NCBI RefSeq assembly: GCF_001484605.1
Contig: NZ_CP013747.1
Span: forward strand, 3,906,001-3,970,000
Direction of reading: 5' to 3'
DNA: 64,000 bases
DNA from: Pseudarthrobacter sulfonivorans
GTDB lineage: Bacteria; Actinomycetota; Actinomycetes; Actinomycetales; Micrococcaceae
In this document: piece after piece, positions 17,010 to 25,544 of the stretch
How the letters are laid out: the number at the start of each line of letters is the position of its first letter
Numbering within the stretch: position 1 is the stretch's first letter
Program-made: the position numbers and the translations under genes
Notes under the pieces: model-generated
Told to the model about the DNA's origin: nothing
What the model saw: only the letters and a program-made list of their open reading frames with translations
The model's database searches: none

Positions 17010-18380
17010 TTACTTCTTGGCCCGGTCCAGTGCGGTCTGCGATTTGGTCTGTTCGTCCTTGAGCCGCTGGGACAGGTTGGATTCGCTGACTGCACCGGAG
17101 GAAAGATCCGGAATGGACTGGACAACCACGTTGGTCAGTGACAGCTGGACATCGCCCCAGGCACCGCTGAACGGCGTCGCAACGGATTTGGCACCCGACT
17201 CAAGGGCCGGAGCAATCACTTCGTTGGTTGCAAGTTCCGTCGCGGCTGCCTGGTTCGCGGGAAGCTGGCCGAAGACCTTGAAGTAGTTGAGCTGGACGTC
17301 CTTCTCGGTGATCATCTTGACGAACGCGAAGGCGAGGTCCTTCTGCTTTGAGTAGTCAGCCACCACGAGGTTGTCACCGGAGAGGATGCTGGTGGCAGGC
17401 TTACCGCCCGACGGGTTGGAGGTCTGGCCCGGGGGAACAGTGGGCATCAGGGCGTACTTGTACTTGCCCTTGACGGCCGAGGCATCCAGGGCGGGGATGG
17501 ACAAAGGCGAGGTCATGGGGAAGTACGCTGCCTTGCCGGCTGCGAAGGCTGCCAGGGCCTGCGGGTTGGCCCAACCAACGGAGGAGGGATCAACCACCTT
17601 GTCCTTGGTCACCCAACCGAAGTAGGTCTCGTAGGCCTTCTTGGTGATGGGGTCATCGAGACGGACCTTGCTGCCGTCAATGATGGGGTTGCCGGCCTGG
17701 ATGGACATGCCCCAGATGTACTTCCAGGGGTCGAAGTTGTCCTTATAGGCCACGGCAACACCGTACTGGTCGCCCGTGGTGAGCTTCTTGGCGTGCTCGG
17801 TGAATTCATCCCAGGTGGTGGCAGGCTTTTCGATGCCGGCAGCTGCCAGCAGCTCGGTGTTGTAGGCCATCACGAACGGCCGGCTGACGAACGGGATACC
17901 GATCTGGTTGCCCTCATCCGGCCCGGAGATGCCCAGGGCTGCGGGAACAAACTTGTCCTTGCCGCCGAGCTGGTTCCATTCGTTGTCGCCCAGTTTCACG
18001 AACGCCCCGGTGGAGTAGGCCGTGGGCGTGAACGTCGTGCCGAGTCCGTAAACGTCCGGGCCCTGGCCCGACACGACTGACGTCTGAATCCGGGTCATCT
18101 CGTCATTGGCGCTGGCGAACGTTTCCCACTGGATGTCGGCTCCGGTTTCCGCCTTGAACTTGGCGCTCATTTCCTTGAACCAGGCCTGTTGTTCCTGCGG
18201 GTACTGCGCAGTGACGCTCATCAGGACATTAAGTGTTTTTCCGGTGCCGTCCACCTTGCCGCCAGAAGCGCCGGAGGTGGTACCGCCTGTGCCACCCGAG
18301 CCGCCGCAGGCGGCAAGCATCAGGACGGAAATGGCCGCTGCGGCGATGGTGCCGATGCGACGCGGTTTGGACATACCCAT
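17010..18380 (-). CDS. lpqY: Sugar-binding lipoprotein LpqY-like
   Basis: This 456-residue family 1 extracellular solute-binding protein has a signal peptide with Lys/Arg, a hydrophobic core and lipobox LAAC (Cys25), then a Gly/Ser linker. Family features include NVLMSVTAQYPQEQQAWFKE near the N-terminus and FVKMITEKDVQLNYFK near the C-terminus. The ATG at 18380 has AAGGAG 7 bases upstream, a clear Shine-Dalgarno sequence, unlike many genes here. A LacI-type operator lies about 105 bases upstream over a plausible -35 box. The substrate is probably a disaccharide; trehalose is favoured by synteny with the M. tuberculosis LpqY-SugABC locus. Confidence 0.8.
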   Translation of the reverse strand: MGMSKPRRIGTIAAAAISVLMLAACGGSGGTGGTTSGASGGKVDGTGKTLNVLMSVTAQYPQEQQAWFKEMSAKFKAETGADIQWETFASANDEMTRIQTSVVSGQGPDVYGLGTTFTPTAYSTGAFVKLGDNEWNQLGGKDKFVPAALGISGPDEGNQIGIPFVSRPFVMAYNTELLAAAGIEKPATTWDEFTEHAKKLTTGDQYGVAVAYKDNFDPWKYIWGMSIQAGNPIIDGSKVRLDDPITKKAYETYFGWVTKDKVVDPSSVGWANPQALAAFAAGKAAYFPMTSPLSIPALDASAVKGKYKYALMPTVPPGQTSNPSGGKPATSILSGDNLVVADYSKQKDLAFAFVKMITEKDVQLNYFKVFGQLPANQAAATELATNEVIAPALESGAKSVATPFSGAWGDVQLSLTNVVVQSIPDLSSGAVSESNLSQRLKDEQTKSQTALDRAKK

Positions 18381-18461
18381 GAGACTTCTCCTTTGAAGAC
18401 ATACATTGCGGCAGAGACCCGAGACTAAAACTCAGTCTACGATTTTCTTTCTCTGCGGCTA

Positions 18462-18490
18462 GCGTATTCATCAATGCCAACTTATGGCAA
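18462..18490 (-). promoter_or_regulatory. Candidate lpqY-sugAB promoter
   Basis: On the minus strand: TTGCCA (18485-18490), an 18-base spacer, then TACGCT (about 18461-18466). The -35 element lies inside the LacI-type operator. The 5' leader would be about 75 bases, ending in AAGGAG before the ATG. Confidence 0.45.
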
Positions 18491-18500
18491 GCGATTGCCA
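18485..18500. promoter_or_regulatory. LacI-family operator upstream of lpqY
   Basis: TGGCAAGCGATTGCCA, a 16-base inverted repeat. Read on the minus strand it is TGGCAATCGCTTGCCA, which fits the LacI/GalR-family pattern GCAANCGNTTGC with a central CG. A sugar-responsive repressor encoded elsewhere would block the overlapping -35 box. Confidence 0.65.
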
Positions 18501-18578
18501 AAAACTGTTATGAGAGTTTCACCAAGGGGGAGGGTCGTCCAGTGCATCGCTGCCGAGATGCGCTGGACGCAAAGACCT

Positions 18579-20177
18579 CTAGCGGAAGTCTCCGCTTGCC
18601 AAACCACCGTCCAGCTCCTGGTAGATGCCTGCCATCCAGGACTGGACGTCGTCGGCCTTGCGGGGCAGTGCAGCGCTGAGGTTCACCGGACCATCGGCCG
18701 TCATGAGGATGTCGTCTTCGATCCGCACGCCAATGCCGCGGTACTCTGCCGGGATGGCCAGGTCCTCGTTCTTGAAGTACAGGCCGGGTTCGATGGTGAA
18801 GACCATGCCCTCCGTCAGGATGCCGTCGAGGTACAGTTCGCGCTTTGCCTGGGCGCAGTCGTGGACATCCAGGCCAAGGTGGTGACTGGTGCCGTGCGGC
18901 ATCCAGCGGCGGTGCTGCTGGCCTTCCGTGCTGACGGCTTCCTCGACACTCACCGGGAGCAGCCCCCACTCGGCTAGACGTTCCGCCAACACATTGGTGG
19001 CCGCGGTGTGGATGTCCCGGAACTTGGCACCTGGCTGGGCAGCGGCGAATCCGGCGTCGGCAGCATCCAGGACTGCCTCGTAGACCTTGCGCTGGACTGC
19101 GGTGAACGTTCCGTTGACTGGCAGGGTCCGGGTGACGTCGGCGGTGTAGAGCGAGTCCGCTTCAACGCCGGCGTCCAGCAGCAGCAGTTCACCGGCGTTG
19201 ATCCTGCCGGTGTTCCGCGTCCAGTGCAGGACTGTGGCGTTGTTGCCGGCGGCGGCGATGGTGTCGTAGCCCAGTTCGTTGCCTACCTCGCGGGCACGGG
19301 CAAAGAACGCGCCTTCCACCACGCGCTCGCCGCGGGCATGGGTCAGGGCGCGGGGCAGGGCCTTGACTACCTCCACGAAGCCCTCGACAGTCGCAGCTAC
19401 TGCAGTCATCATCTGTTCGATTTCCCACTCATCCTTCAGAAGGCGGAGTTCAGACAGCGCTTCGGAAAGCTTTTCATCCAGTGCATCCAGGACAGCCAGA
19501 TCCAGGTTGTCCGGGTCCTTGGCAGTGTTGTACCGGGCAGTATCCACCAGGGCGTCGATGTTCTCGTCCACCTTGCGCACCAGCCGGATGGAGATGCCGC
19601 CGATTTCCGGGGCACCCACGTTCTTGGTGATCGCCGATTCAAGTCCATCGATGTGGGCGGTGGCCAGGCCCAGGCGCGCTTCGAACTCGGCCAGGGTGGG
19701 CCGTGCACCGATCCAGAACTCGCCGGAACGGGAGTCAGCGTAGAACTGTTCTGTATCCCGGCCGGCCAGCGGACGGAAGTACAGCGTGGCACGGTGGTGA
19801 CTGCCGCCGTCGCCCTTTCCTTCACCGGCCGGTTCCAGAATGAGCACGGCGTCCGGCTCATGATCCAGGCCCAGTCCGGTGAGATGCGCGAAGCCAGAAT
19901 GCGGACGGAACCGGTAGTCGCAGTCGTTGGAGCGGACCTTCAGCGGACCGGCGGGGATGACCAGGCGTTCGCCTTTGAACTTCTCTGAGATGGCCTTGCG
20001 CCGGGCCGCGGCGTAGTTGGCCACGGCGTCGAGCGCCGGCAGGTGCTGCCCGGACGGCGCCCAGTTACTGGCCATAAAGGCCTTGAAAGCAGCGGAACTG
20101 GGCCGCTGAGAGCGGTTGTTGACGCGCTCGTCGAGGGGCTGGGAGACAGAGGTCGGGGTGTTTTCGGCATCGTTCAC
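18579..20177 (-). CDS. pepP: Aminopeptidase P family protein (Xaa-Pro aminopeptidase)
   Basis: This 532-residue M24B metallopeptidase releases an N-terminal residue preceding proline. An N-terminal AMP_N domain (about 30-200, YRFRPHSGFAHLTGL) is followed by the pita-bread catalytic domain. Metal-site motifs are LLLDAGVEADSLYTADVTRT (two Asp), HGTSHHLGLDVHD (His), MVFTIEPGLYF (Glu) and GVRIEDDIL (Glu). The GTG start at 20177 has no Shine-Dalgarno sequence; GACGAT lies 6 bases upstream. It is divergent from the PHP gene. Confidence 0.9.
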   Translation of the reverse strand: MNDAENTPTSVSQPLDERVNNRSQRPSSAAFKAFMASNWAPSGQHLPALDAVANYAAARRKAISEKFKGERLVIPAGPLKVRSNDCDYRFRPHSGFAHLTGLGLDHEPDAVLILEPAGEGKGDGGSHHRATLYFRPLAGRDTEQFYADSRSGEFWIGARPTLAEFEARLGLATAHIDGLESAITKNVGAPEIGGISIRLVRKVDENIDALVDTARYNTAKDPDNLDLAVLDALDEKLSEALSELRLLKDEWEIEQMMTAVAATVEGFVEVVKALPRALTHARGERVVEGAFFARAREVGNELGYDTIAAAGNNATVLHWTRNTGRINAGELLLLDAGVEADSLYTADVTRTLPVNGTFTAVQRKVYEAVLDAADAGFAAAQPGAKFRDIHTAATNVLAERLAEWGLLPVSVEEAVSTEGQQHRRWMPHGTSHHLGLDVHDCAQAKRELYLDGILTEGMVFTIEPGLYFKNEDLAIPAEYRGIGVRIEDDILMTADGPVNLSAALPRKADDVQSWMAGIYQELDGGLASGDFR

Positions 20178-20236
20178 GGCACCATCGTCTCACCAGCACC
20201 GAGCCGGGGGCCAATACCGGCGCGGACGCGGTCAAC

Positions 20237-20242
20237 TAGGCT
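20237..20242 (+). promoter_or_regulatory. Predicted -10 box of a leaderless promoter for the PHP gene
   Basis: TAGGCT followed by GGGCAA and the GTG at 20249. No Shine-Dalgarno sequence is present. Confidence 0.45.
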
Positions 20243-20248
20243 GGGCAA

Positions 20249-21097
20249 GTGAGGATTGACCTGCATGCCCACTCGAACGTTTCGGACGGCACCGAAACCC
20301 CCGCCGACGTGATGGCTTCGGCTGCCCGGGCGGGCCTGGACGTGGTGGCACTAACCGATCACGACTCCACGGACGGCTGGGCCGAAGCATCCCTCGCGGC
20401 GCTGGAAAACGGGGTGGCCCTGGTCCCCGGCATGGAGGTCTCCTGCCGGACCGCGCAAGGGATCAGTGTGCATCTGCTGAGTTACCTGCACGATCCTGCC
20501 CACCCTGGGCTGCTTGAAGAGATCACCAAGGCCAAGGACGCGCGCCTCACGCGGGCCGAACGCATGGTGACCCTGCTCGCCGAAGACTACCCGCTGACGT
20601 GGGACGACGTCATCCACCATGTGGCTCCCGGGGCTACCCTGGGCCGGCCGCACATCGCTGATGCCTTGGTGGCGGCCGGTGTGGTGGCAGACCGCTCGGA
20701 GGCGTTCACGTCCATCCTGACGTCCCATTCGCGCTACTTTGTCCAGCACTACGCACCGGAACCCGCCACCGCCGTCGAACTGGTCCGTGCCGCTGGTGGT
20801 GTTCCCGTTTTCGCGCATCCCGTGGCGTCCGGCCGGGGCCGGATCGTGGGGGAGCGCACCTACCGCGACATGATCGACGCCGGCCTGGCCGGCCTGGAGA
20901 TCGACCACCGCGACAACCCCGAGGAGGGGCGGGAATTCCTCAGGGGCCTGGCATCCAAGCACGGGCTGCTGATCACCGGCTCTTCGGATTACCACGGAGC
21001 GGGCAAACCGAACCTGCTGGGAGAAAACCTGACCACCGCGGATGTGCTGGCACGGATTGAGGAACTCGGCACGGGAATCGCCGTCGTCCGCCCCTGA
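20249..21097 (+). CDS. PHP-domain phosphoesterase (RNase AM/YciV-like)
   Basis: This 282-residue PHP hydrolase has metal-binding motifs DLHAHSNVSDGTETP at the N-terminus, ALTDHDSTDGW (about 38), MEVSC (about 66) and GSSDYHGAGKPN near the C-terminus. This standalone family includes E. coli YciV/RNase AM, a 5'-3' exonuclease acting on short RNAs and on 3',5'-bisphosphonucleotides, so RNA end processing or pAp turnover is the likely role. It ends back to back with the methyltransferase gene, with no bases between the stops. Confidence 0.82.
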   Translation: MRIDLHAHSNVSDGTETPADVMASAARAGLDVVALTDHDSTDGWAEASLAALENGVALVPGMEVSCRTAQGISVHLLSYLHDPAHPGLLEEITKAKDARLTRAERMVTLLAEDYPLTWDDVIHHVAPGATLGRPHIADALVAAGVVADRSEAFTSILTSHSRYFVQHYAPEPATAVELVRAAGGVPVFAHPVASGRGRIVGERTYRDMIDAGLAGLEIDHRDNPEEGREFLRGLASKHGLLITGSSDYHGAGKPNLLGENLTTADVLARIEELGTGIAVVRP

Positions 21098-21970
21098 TCA
21101 GACGGGTGGGAACGACGTAAAGGTTGCCTTGGCGCCCAGCCGCTTGGCCATCACGTCGATGGCCGGCTGGTTCTGGTCCACACACACGAACTTCCGGTCC
21201 AGTTTGGCCGCCACGGCGCCCAGGGTCCCGGATCCGGCGAAGAAGTCCAGGCACCAGTCACCGGGCCGGCTTGACGCCGTCACCACACGGCGGATGAGGC
21301 CCTCGGGCTTCTGCGTGGGGTAGCCGGTCTTTTCCTTGCCTGTGGGGGAGACGATGGTGTGCCACCAGACGTCGGTGGGCAGCTTCCCGAGCTCACGCTT
21401 CGCCGGTGTCACCAGGCCCGGTGCCATGTACGGCTCGCGGTCCACTTCGGCGTTGTCGAAGTGGTATTTCGCCGGGTTCTTGACGTACACGAGAATGTTG
21501 TCGTGCTTGGTGGGCCAGCGGTACTTGGCGCGGGCACCGTAGTCGTACGCCCAGATGATCTCGTTGAGGAAGCACTCGCGGCCGAAGATCGCGTCAAGCA
21601 TCACCTTGGCGTAATGGACCTCCCGGTAATCCAGGTGGAGGTACAGCGTGCCGTCGTCAGCCAGCAGCCGCCAGGCCTCCACGAGCCGGGGTTCCAGGAA
21701 TGACCAGTAGTCACTGAAGGCGTCATCGTACCGGTGCAGGGCGCCCTTGATGGTGTCGTAGGAACGCCCCTTGAAGCCCACGCGGTCGCCGTCACCATCG
21801 GTGTTCAGCACCATCCGCGTTTCCTGGCGCTTCTGGACCCTGCCGGTGTTGAACGGCGGGTCGACATATATCAAGGTGAAGGCGCCGTCCGGCAGCGAGG
21901 GGAGGAACTCCGCGTTGTCCGCGTGAACCACCAGGTTGCTGCCGTCCGGCGCCCAGACGGTGTCAGTCAT
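21098..21970 (-). CDS. Orphan site-specific DNA methyltransferase, DPPF type
   Basis: This 290-residue amino-methyltransferase has motif IV IYVDPPFNTG (about 34-43) near the N-terminus and the SAM-binding motif FFAGSGTLGAVAAKL near the C-terminus. This beta-class order is used by type III Mod and related N6-adenine or N4-cytosine enzymes; a target-recognition region lies between (about 60-210). No restriction gene is present. It starts 8 bases after the stop of the DEAD-box helicase gene, with a small CGAGGC/GCCTCG hairpin spanning the junction, so translation may be coupled. Likely roles are replication, repair or expression control; the target site is unknown. Confidence 0.8.
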   Translation of the reverse strand: MTDTVWAPDGSNLVVHADNAEFLPSLPDGAFTLIYVDPPFNTGRVQKRQETRMVLNTDGDGDRVGFKGRSYDTIKGALHRYDDAFSDYWSFLEPRLVEAWRLLADDGTLYLHLDYREVHYAKVMLDAIFGRECFLNEIIWAYDYGARAKYRWPTKHDNILVYVKNPAKYHFDNAEVDREPYMAPGLVTPAKRELGKLPTDVWWHTIVSPTGKEKTGYPTQKPEGLIRRVVTASSRPGDWCLDFFAGSGTLGAVAAKLDRKFVCVDQNQPAIDVMAKRLGAKATFTSFPPV

Positions 21971-21978
21971 CGAGGCTG

Positions 21979-23673
21979 TTATGCCTCGGTGCTGCGCTGC
22001 TGCGGGCCGTTGTCGGCACCGGCCACCACTTCGCCGTTGCGGCGGCGGGTGCGGGTCCGGCTGCGGCGGGCACGGGGGTCCACTTCGCCTTCGGCCGGAG
22101 CCGCAGCAGCCGGTTCGGGGGCGGGGCTGGTGCCGGCGGTCGCCGCATCAGAGGTACGACGACGGCGGTCACCGGAGCGTCCGCCGGGCTCGCTGGTGCG
22201 GCGGCTGCTGCTGTCGCGAGCACCGGAGCGGCCGGCGTCGCGGTTGCTGTCGCGCCCGCTGTCACGGCCACCGCTGGGACGGGTGTTCTTTTTGCCGGTC
22301 TCGCCCAGGTCCTCGAGGAGCTCGGCGTCGACGCCGGCCAGCACGCGCTTGTTGCGGGGCAGGCGACCCTTGGTGCCTTCCGGGATGTCCAGCTCTTCGT
22401 ACAGGTGCGGCGAGGAGGAGTACGTTTCCACGGGCTCCGGGACGCTGAGCCCCAAGGCCTTGTTGATCAGGCCCCAGCGCGGCATGTCGTCCCAGTCGAC
22501 GAAGGTCACTGCTGTGCCCTTGTTGCCCGCGCGGCCGGTGCGGCCCACCCGGTGCAGGTAGATCTTTTCGTCTTCAACGCACTGGTAGTTGATGACGTGC
22601 GTGACGTCGTCGACGTCAATGCCGCGGGCGGCGACGTCAGTGGCCACCAGGACGTCCACCTTGTTGTTGCGGAAGGCACGGAGCGCCTGCTCGCGGGCGC
22701 CCTGGCCCAGGTCACCGTGGATGGCGGCGGCGGCGAAGCCACGGTCCACGAGCTCCTCGGCAACCTTCGCGGCGGTGCGCTTGGTTTTCGTGAAGATGAT
22801 GGTCCGGCCGCGGCCGCGTGCCTGCAGGATGCGGGCAACAACCTCGATCTTGTCCATGCTGTGGGCGCGGTAGATGAGCTGGCGGATGTCGCGCTTGGTG
22901 AGGCCCTCGTCGTCCGGATCAGCGGCCCGGATGTGGGTGGGCTGCGTCATGTAGCGGCGGGCCATGGCGATGACCGGGCCGGGCATGGTGGCAGAGAACA
23001 GCAGGGTCTGGCGGACTGCAGGGGTACCGGCGATGAGGGTTTCCACGTCCGGCAGGAAGCCGAGGTCCAGCATTTCGTCGGCCTCGTCAAGGATGACCAT
23101 CTTGACGTTCTTCAGGACCAGGTGCTTCTGCTTGTAGAGGTCGATGAGGCGGCCGGGAGTACCGACGACTACCTCGACGCCGTTCTGCAGGGCCTCCACC
23201 TGGGGCTCGTAGGCACGGCCGCCGTAGATGGTGGTGATGCGGGCGTTCCGCTTGCGGGAAGCGTTCTGGAGATCATTGGCCACCTGGACGGCCAGCTCGC
23301 GGGTGGGCACGATGACCAGGGCCTGAGGTGCACCCGGAACGGCGAGCTTGTCGTAGCCGGCGTCGTCCGGACCCACCACGCGCTGCAGCGCGGGAATGCC
23401 GAAGCCGAGGGTCTTGCCGGTGCCGGTCTTGGCCTGCCCGATGATGTCGTGGCCCGAAAGCGCCACCGGCAGGGTCATGGCCTGGATGGGGAAGGGGTGG
23501 GTGATCCCGGCGTCGGCGAGGGACTCCACGATGTCGGCGCGGACGTTGTAGTCAGCGAAGGATTTCTCCTCGATCTCGTGCGGCTTCTCGTCCGAGATGA
23601 TGGTTTCTTCGGGTTCGATCGTCTCGATGCCGGAGTCGTCAGTCAGGATCTGGTGGGTATGCAATTCACTCAC
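21979..23673 (-). CDS. DEAD-box ATP-dependent RNA helicase
   Basis: This 564-residue RhlE/DeaD-type helicase has the Q-motif region PFPIQAMTLP, Walker A AKTGTGKT, PTRELAVQV, the DEAD box in VILDEADEMLDLGF, SAT motif LLFSATMPG and motif VI HRVGRTGRAG. The C-tail (from about 455) is basic and disordered with RDSGRDSNRDAGRSGARD repeats, typical of RNA-binding tails in cold-inducible helicases. GTG 23673 has AAGGA about 10 bases upstream. A 290-base upstream region contains a TAGACT box about 230 bases from the start, implying a long 5' leader. It probably acts in ribosome assembly and mRNA decay, with the upstream RNB ribonuclease gene on the same strand. Confidence 0.92.
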   Translation of the reverse strand: MSELHTHQILTDDSGIETIEPEETIISDEKPHEIEEKSFADYNVRADIVESLADAGITHPFPIQAMTLPVALSGHDIIGQAKTGTGKTLGFGIPALQRVVGPDDAGYDKLAVPGAPQALVIVPTRELAVQVANDLQNASRKRNARITTIYGGRAYEPQVEALQNGVEVVVGTPGRLIDLYKQKHLVLKNVKMVILDEADEMLDLGFLPDVETLIAGTPAVRQTLLFSATMPGPVIAMARRYMTQPTHIRAADPDDEGLTKRDIRQLIYRAHSMDKIEVVARILQARGRGRTIIFTKTKRTAAKVAEELVDRGFAAAAIHGDLGQGAREQALRAFRNNKVDVLVATDVAARGIDVDDVTHVINYQCVEDEKIYLHRVGRTGRAGNKGTAVTFVDWDDMPRWGLINKALGLSVPEPVETYSSSPHLYEELDIPEGTKGRLPRNKRVLAGVDAELLEDLGETGKKNTRPSGGRDSGRDSNRDAGRSGARDSSSRRTSEPGGRSGDRRRRTSDAATAGTSPAPEPAAAAPAEGEVDPRARRSRTRTRRRNGEVVAGADNGPQQRSTEA

Positions 23674-23965
23674 AGGGGAGTTTCCTTATTCATTTGGGCA
23701 TTGGCGCTGCCTGCTCAACGGGCCGGCCAACGTGGCCGTTCCGGAGCACGCTCGAAGCGCGCAAGCAATTCCAGTGGAAGCCGATCGCGGGCTATCAAAA
23801 TGCTGGCACTGGTGACCAACGGGTGCATCTCAAGATCGCGTAGGGGCGGGCTTGTTGAATTCAAATCAAGGAAATCAACGACCGGGCATCCATATCTACT
23901 TCTTCAGTCTAGCCGCACGGACCCTGAATCCCGGCTTTGGGCCGATCAGGCAGCGCGGAAATCGT
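23674..23965 (-). other. Intergenic region: probable long 5' leader of the DEAD-box helicase gene
   Basis: No gene is seen. On the minus strand TAGACT (23906-23911) is a plausible -10 box, giving a leader of about 225 bases. A hairpin CGGCCA/TGGCCG with a 3-base loop (23724-23738) lies 50 bases before the start codon. Long leaders are common for cold-shock helicase genes; regulation here is inferred. Confidence 0.35.
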
Positions 23966-25480
23966 TCAGGCCAGCAGCTCGAAGTGGACCTCGCGGGCGG
24001 CGATATCGGACGAGATCAGGCGGACCCGCACTTTGGTGCCGGATTTCAGGTCGCCGCCGCACCGGGCCGTCACGGCGGGTTCGGCGATCTGGATGATCCC
24101 CGAGGGGCCGTTTCCGTTTTTTGCGGCTCCGTTTTTCGCAGCGCCGTTCTTGGTGCCGTTGCCGTTTTTCCCGTTGCCGTTGTCCTTCTGCGGCTTGGAG
24201 CCGGAAATCACGATCGCATCGAATTCCTGGCCCACATGGTTGACCAGGAGCGCGGCCTCCACGGTGTCCAGCGCCATGCGTTCCATCCGCGATGCCAGCT
24301 GGTCGGATCCGGCCATGATCTCCGGCAGGGACGGCAGGGCTTCCCGCGCCCAGTCCGGTACCGGCTTGCCGTTGCTCAGGGCTTCGCAGATCACCAGGAC
24401 AAAACGGTCGATCAGACGCCGGAGCGGTGCCGTGGTGTGGGCATAGGCAGCGCCGATGGCGGACTGGATGGCGTCTTTCGGGACTGTGCCGTCGAACGCC
24501 GTGTAGCTGGCACCGCGGAACAGCATGCCGGCGGAGTGCAGGATGGCCAGTTGCCGGGGTTTGGTCGGGTCAAGGCTGCGGAGGTATTCGCCGTAGCTGA
24601 TCTTGCCGTCCCACGGCTTGCCCAATGCCTCAGTCTGGAGGCGGAAGTGACGCAGGGAGCGCTCGTCCGGGGCGGGCATGGTTCGCAGGATGCCCACTTC
24701 TCCCGCCAGCATCAGGTTTGCCGCCGCCATCCCCGTCATCAGGGAGATCTGGGCGTTCCAGTCCTCCACCGGAAGCTGCGGCGCCGCGGCAATCCGGTAG
24801 CCGCCGTCGGGCAGCTGCACGATTTCCTGCTCGGGCATGTTCAGGCTGGCGCCGCCACGCTGCCGCTCCAGTTCAACGCGCTTGAGGCCCACTTCCTTCA
24901 GGAGCTGCAGGACAGGGCCGGCCGTCCCGGCGTCGAGTTCGGCCTGGGCTCCCTTGTAGCTCAGCTTGGCCCGGCTGCGGATGGTGGCCCTCTGGACGCT
25001 CACAGTGGAGACCTGCGCGGCGTCGTCCAGCCCGAACTCCCAGACATAGGCGGAACACAGCTGGCCGGCCAGAAGGCTGCCTGCCCCTTCGCTAATGACT
25101 TCCGGGTGCAGCGGGATACGGCCGTCAGGGGCGTAGAACGTCTGGCCGCGGCGCCGGGTCTCTGCGTCCAGTCCGCCGCCGGGGCGGACAAAGGACGGCA
25201 CGTCAGCGATGGCGTATAGCACCCTGTAGCCAGTGCCCGCACGCTCGATGAACAGCGCCTGGTCCAGATCAGTGGACGACGCCGGATCGATAGTGAGGAA
25301 AGCCACTTCCGTCAGGTCAGCACCCGGCAACTCGTGTGCGGCCACCGCCGCTTCCGCGTCCCGGACCGCCTCCGCCGGGTAGGGTCCCGGCAGTTCCAGC
25401 TCGGTCCGCAGGGCGCTCAGCGCCGCCGCGAGGTCGTTCGTCTGCTCGTGGACATTGGGGGCCAACCTATGATGTGACAC
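23966..25480 (-). CDS. RNB-domain ribonuclease (RNase II/R family)
   Basis: This 504-residue protein has the RNB catalytic core beginning LTIDPASSTDLDQALFIER (about 62-80); D65, D71 and D73 match metal ligands of RNase II, but the fourth Asp is Gln (Q74). YRVLYAIADVPSFVRPGG and YGEYLRSLDP also fit. A short C-terminal S1-like part follows a Gly/Asn/Lys-rich linker. GTG 25480 (MSHHRLAPNV) is chosen because a TAACCT box lies 7 bases before it and the further upstream frame, inside thiE antisense, looks non-coding. Such short actinobacterial RNB proteins lack the cold-shock domains of RNase R. Confidence 0.83.
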   Translation of the reverse strand: MSHHRLAPNVHEQTNDLAAALSALRTELELPGPYPAEAVRDAEAAVAAHELPGADLTEVAFLTIDPASSTDLDQALFIERAGTGYRVLYAIADVPSFVRPGGGLDAETRRRGQTFYAPDGRIPLHPEVISEGAGSLLAGQLCSAYVWEFGLDDAAQVSTVSVQRATIRSRAKLSYKGAQAELDAGTAGPVLQLLKEVGLKRVELERQRGGASLNMPEQEIVQLPDGGYRIAAAPQLPVEDWNAQISLMTGMAAANLMLAGEVGILRTMPAPDERSLRHFRLQTEALGKPWDGKISYGEYLRSLDPTKPRQLAILHSAGMLFRGASYTAFDGTVPKDAIQSAIGAAYAHTTAPLRRLIDRFVLVICEALSNGKPVPDWAREALPSLPEIMAGSDQLASRMERMALDTVEAALLVNHVGQEFDAIVISGSKPQKDNGNGKNGNGTKNGAAKNGAAKNGNGPSGIIQIAEPAVTARCGGDLKSGTKVRVRLISSDIAAREVHFELLA

Positions 25481-25487
25481 GAAAATC

Positions 25488-25493
25488 AGGTTA
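25488..25493 (-). promoter_or_regulatory. Predicted -10 box of a leaderless promoter for the RNB gene
   Basis: TAACCT on the minus strand, then GATTTTC and the GTG. No Shine-Dalgarno sequence is present. It also helps fix the start. Confidence 0.45.
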
Positions 25494-25544
25494 GCTCGAT
25501 TTCCACGGATCGTGCACGCCCGCCGCCCGCCACGCGGGGGATTG

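Noticed and set aside
22405..24096. 563-codon plus-strand frame opposite the DEAD-box helicase
   Set aside because: Antisense to a gene with all helicase motifs; no motif or start signal of its own.
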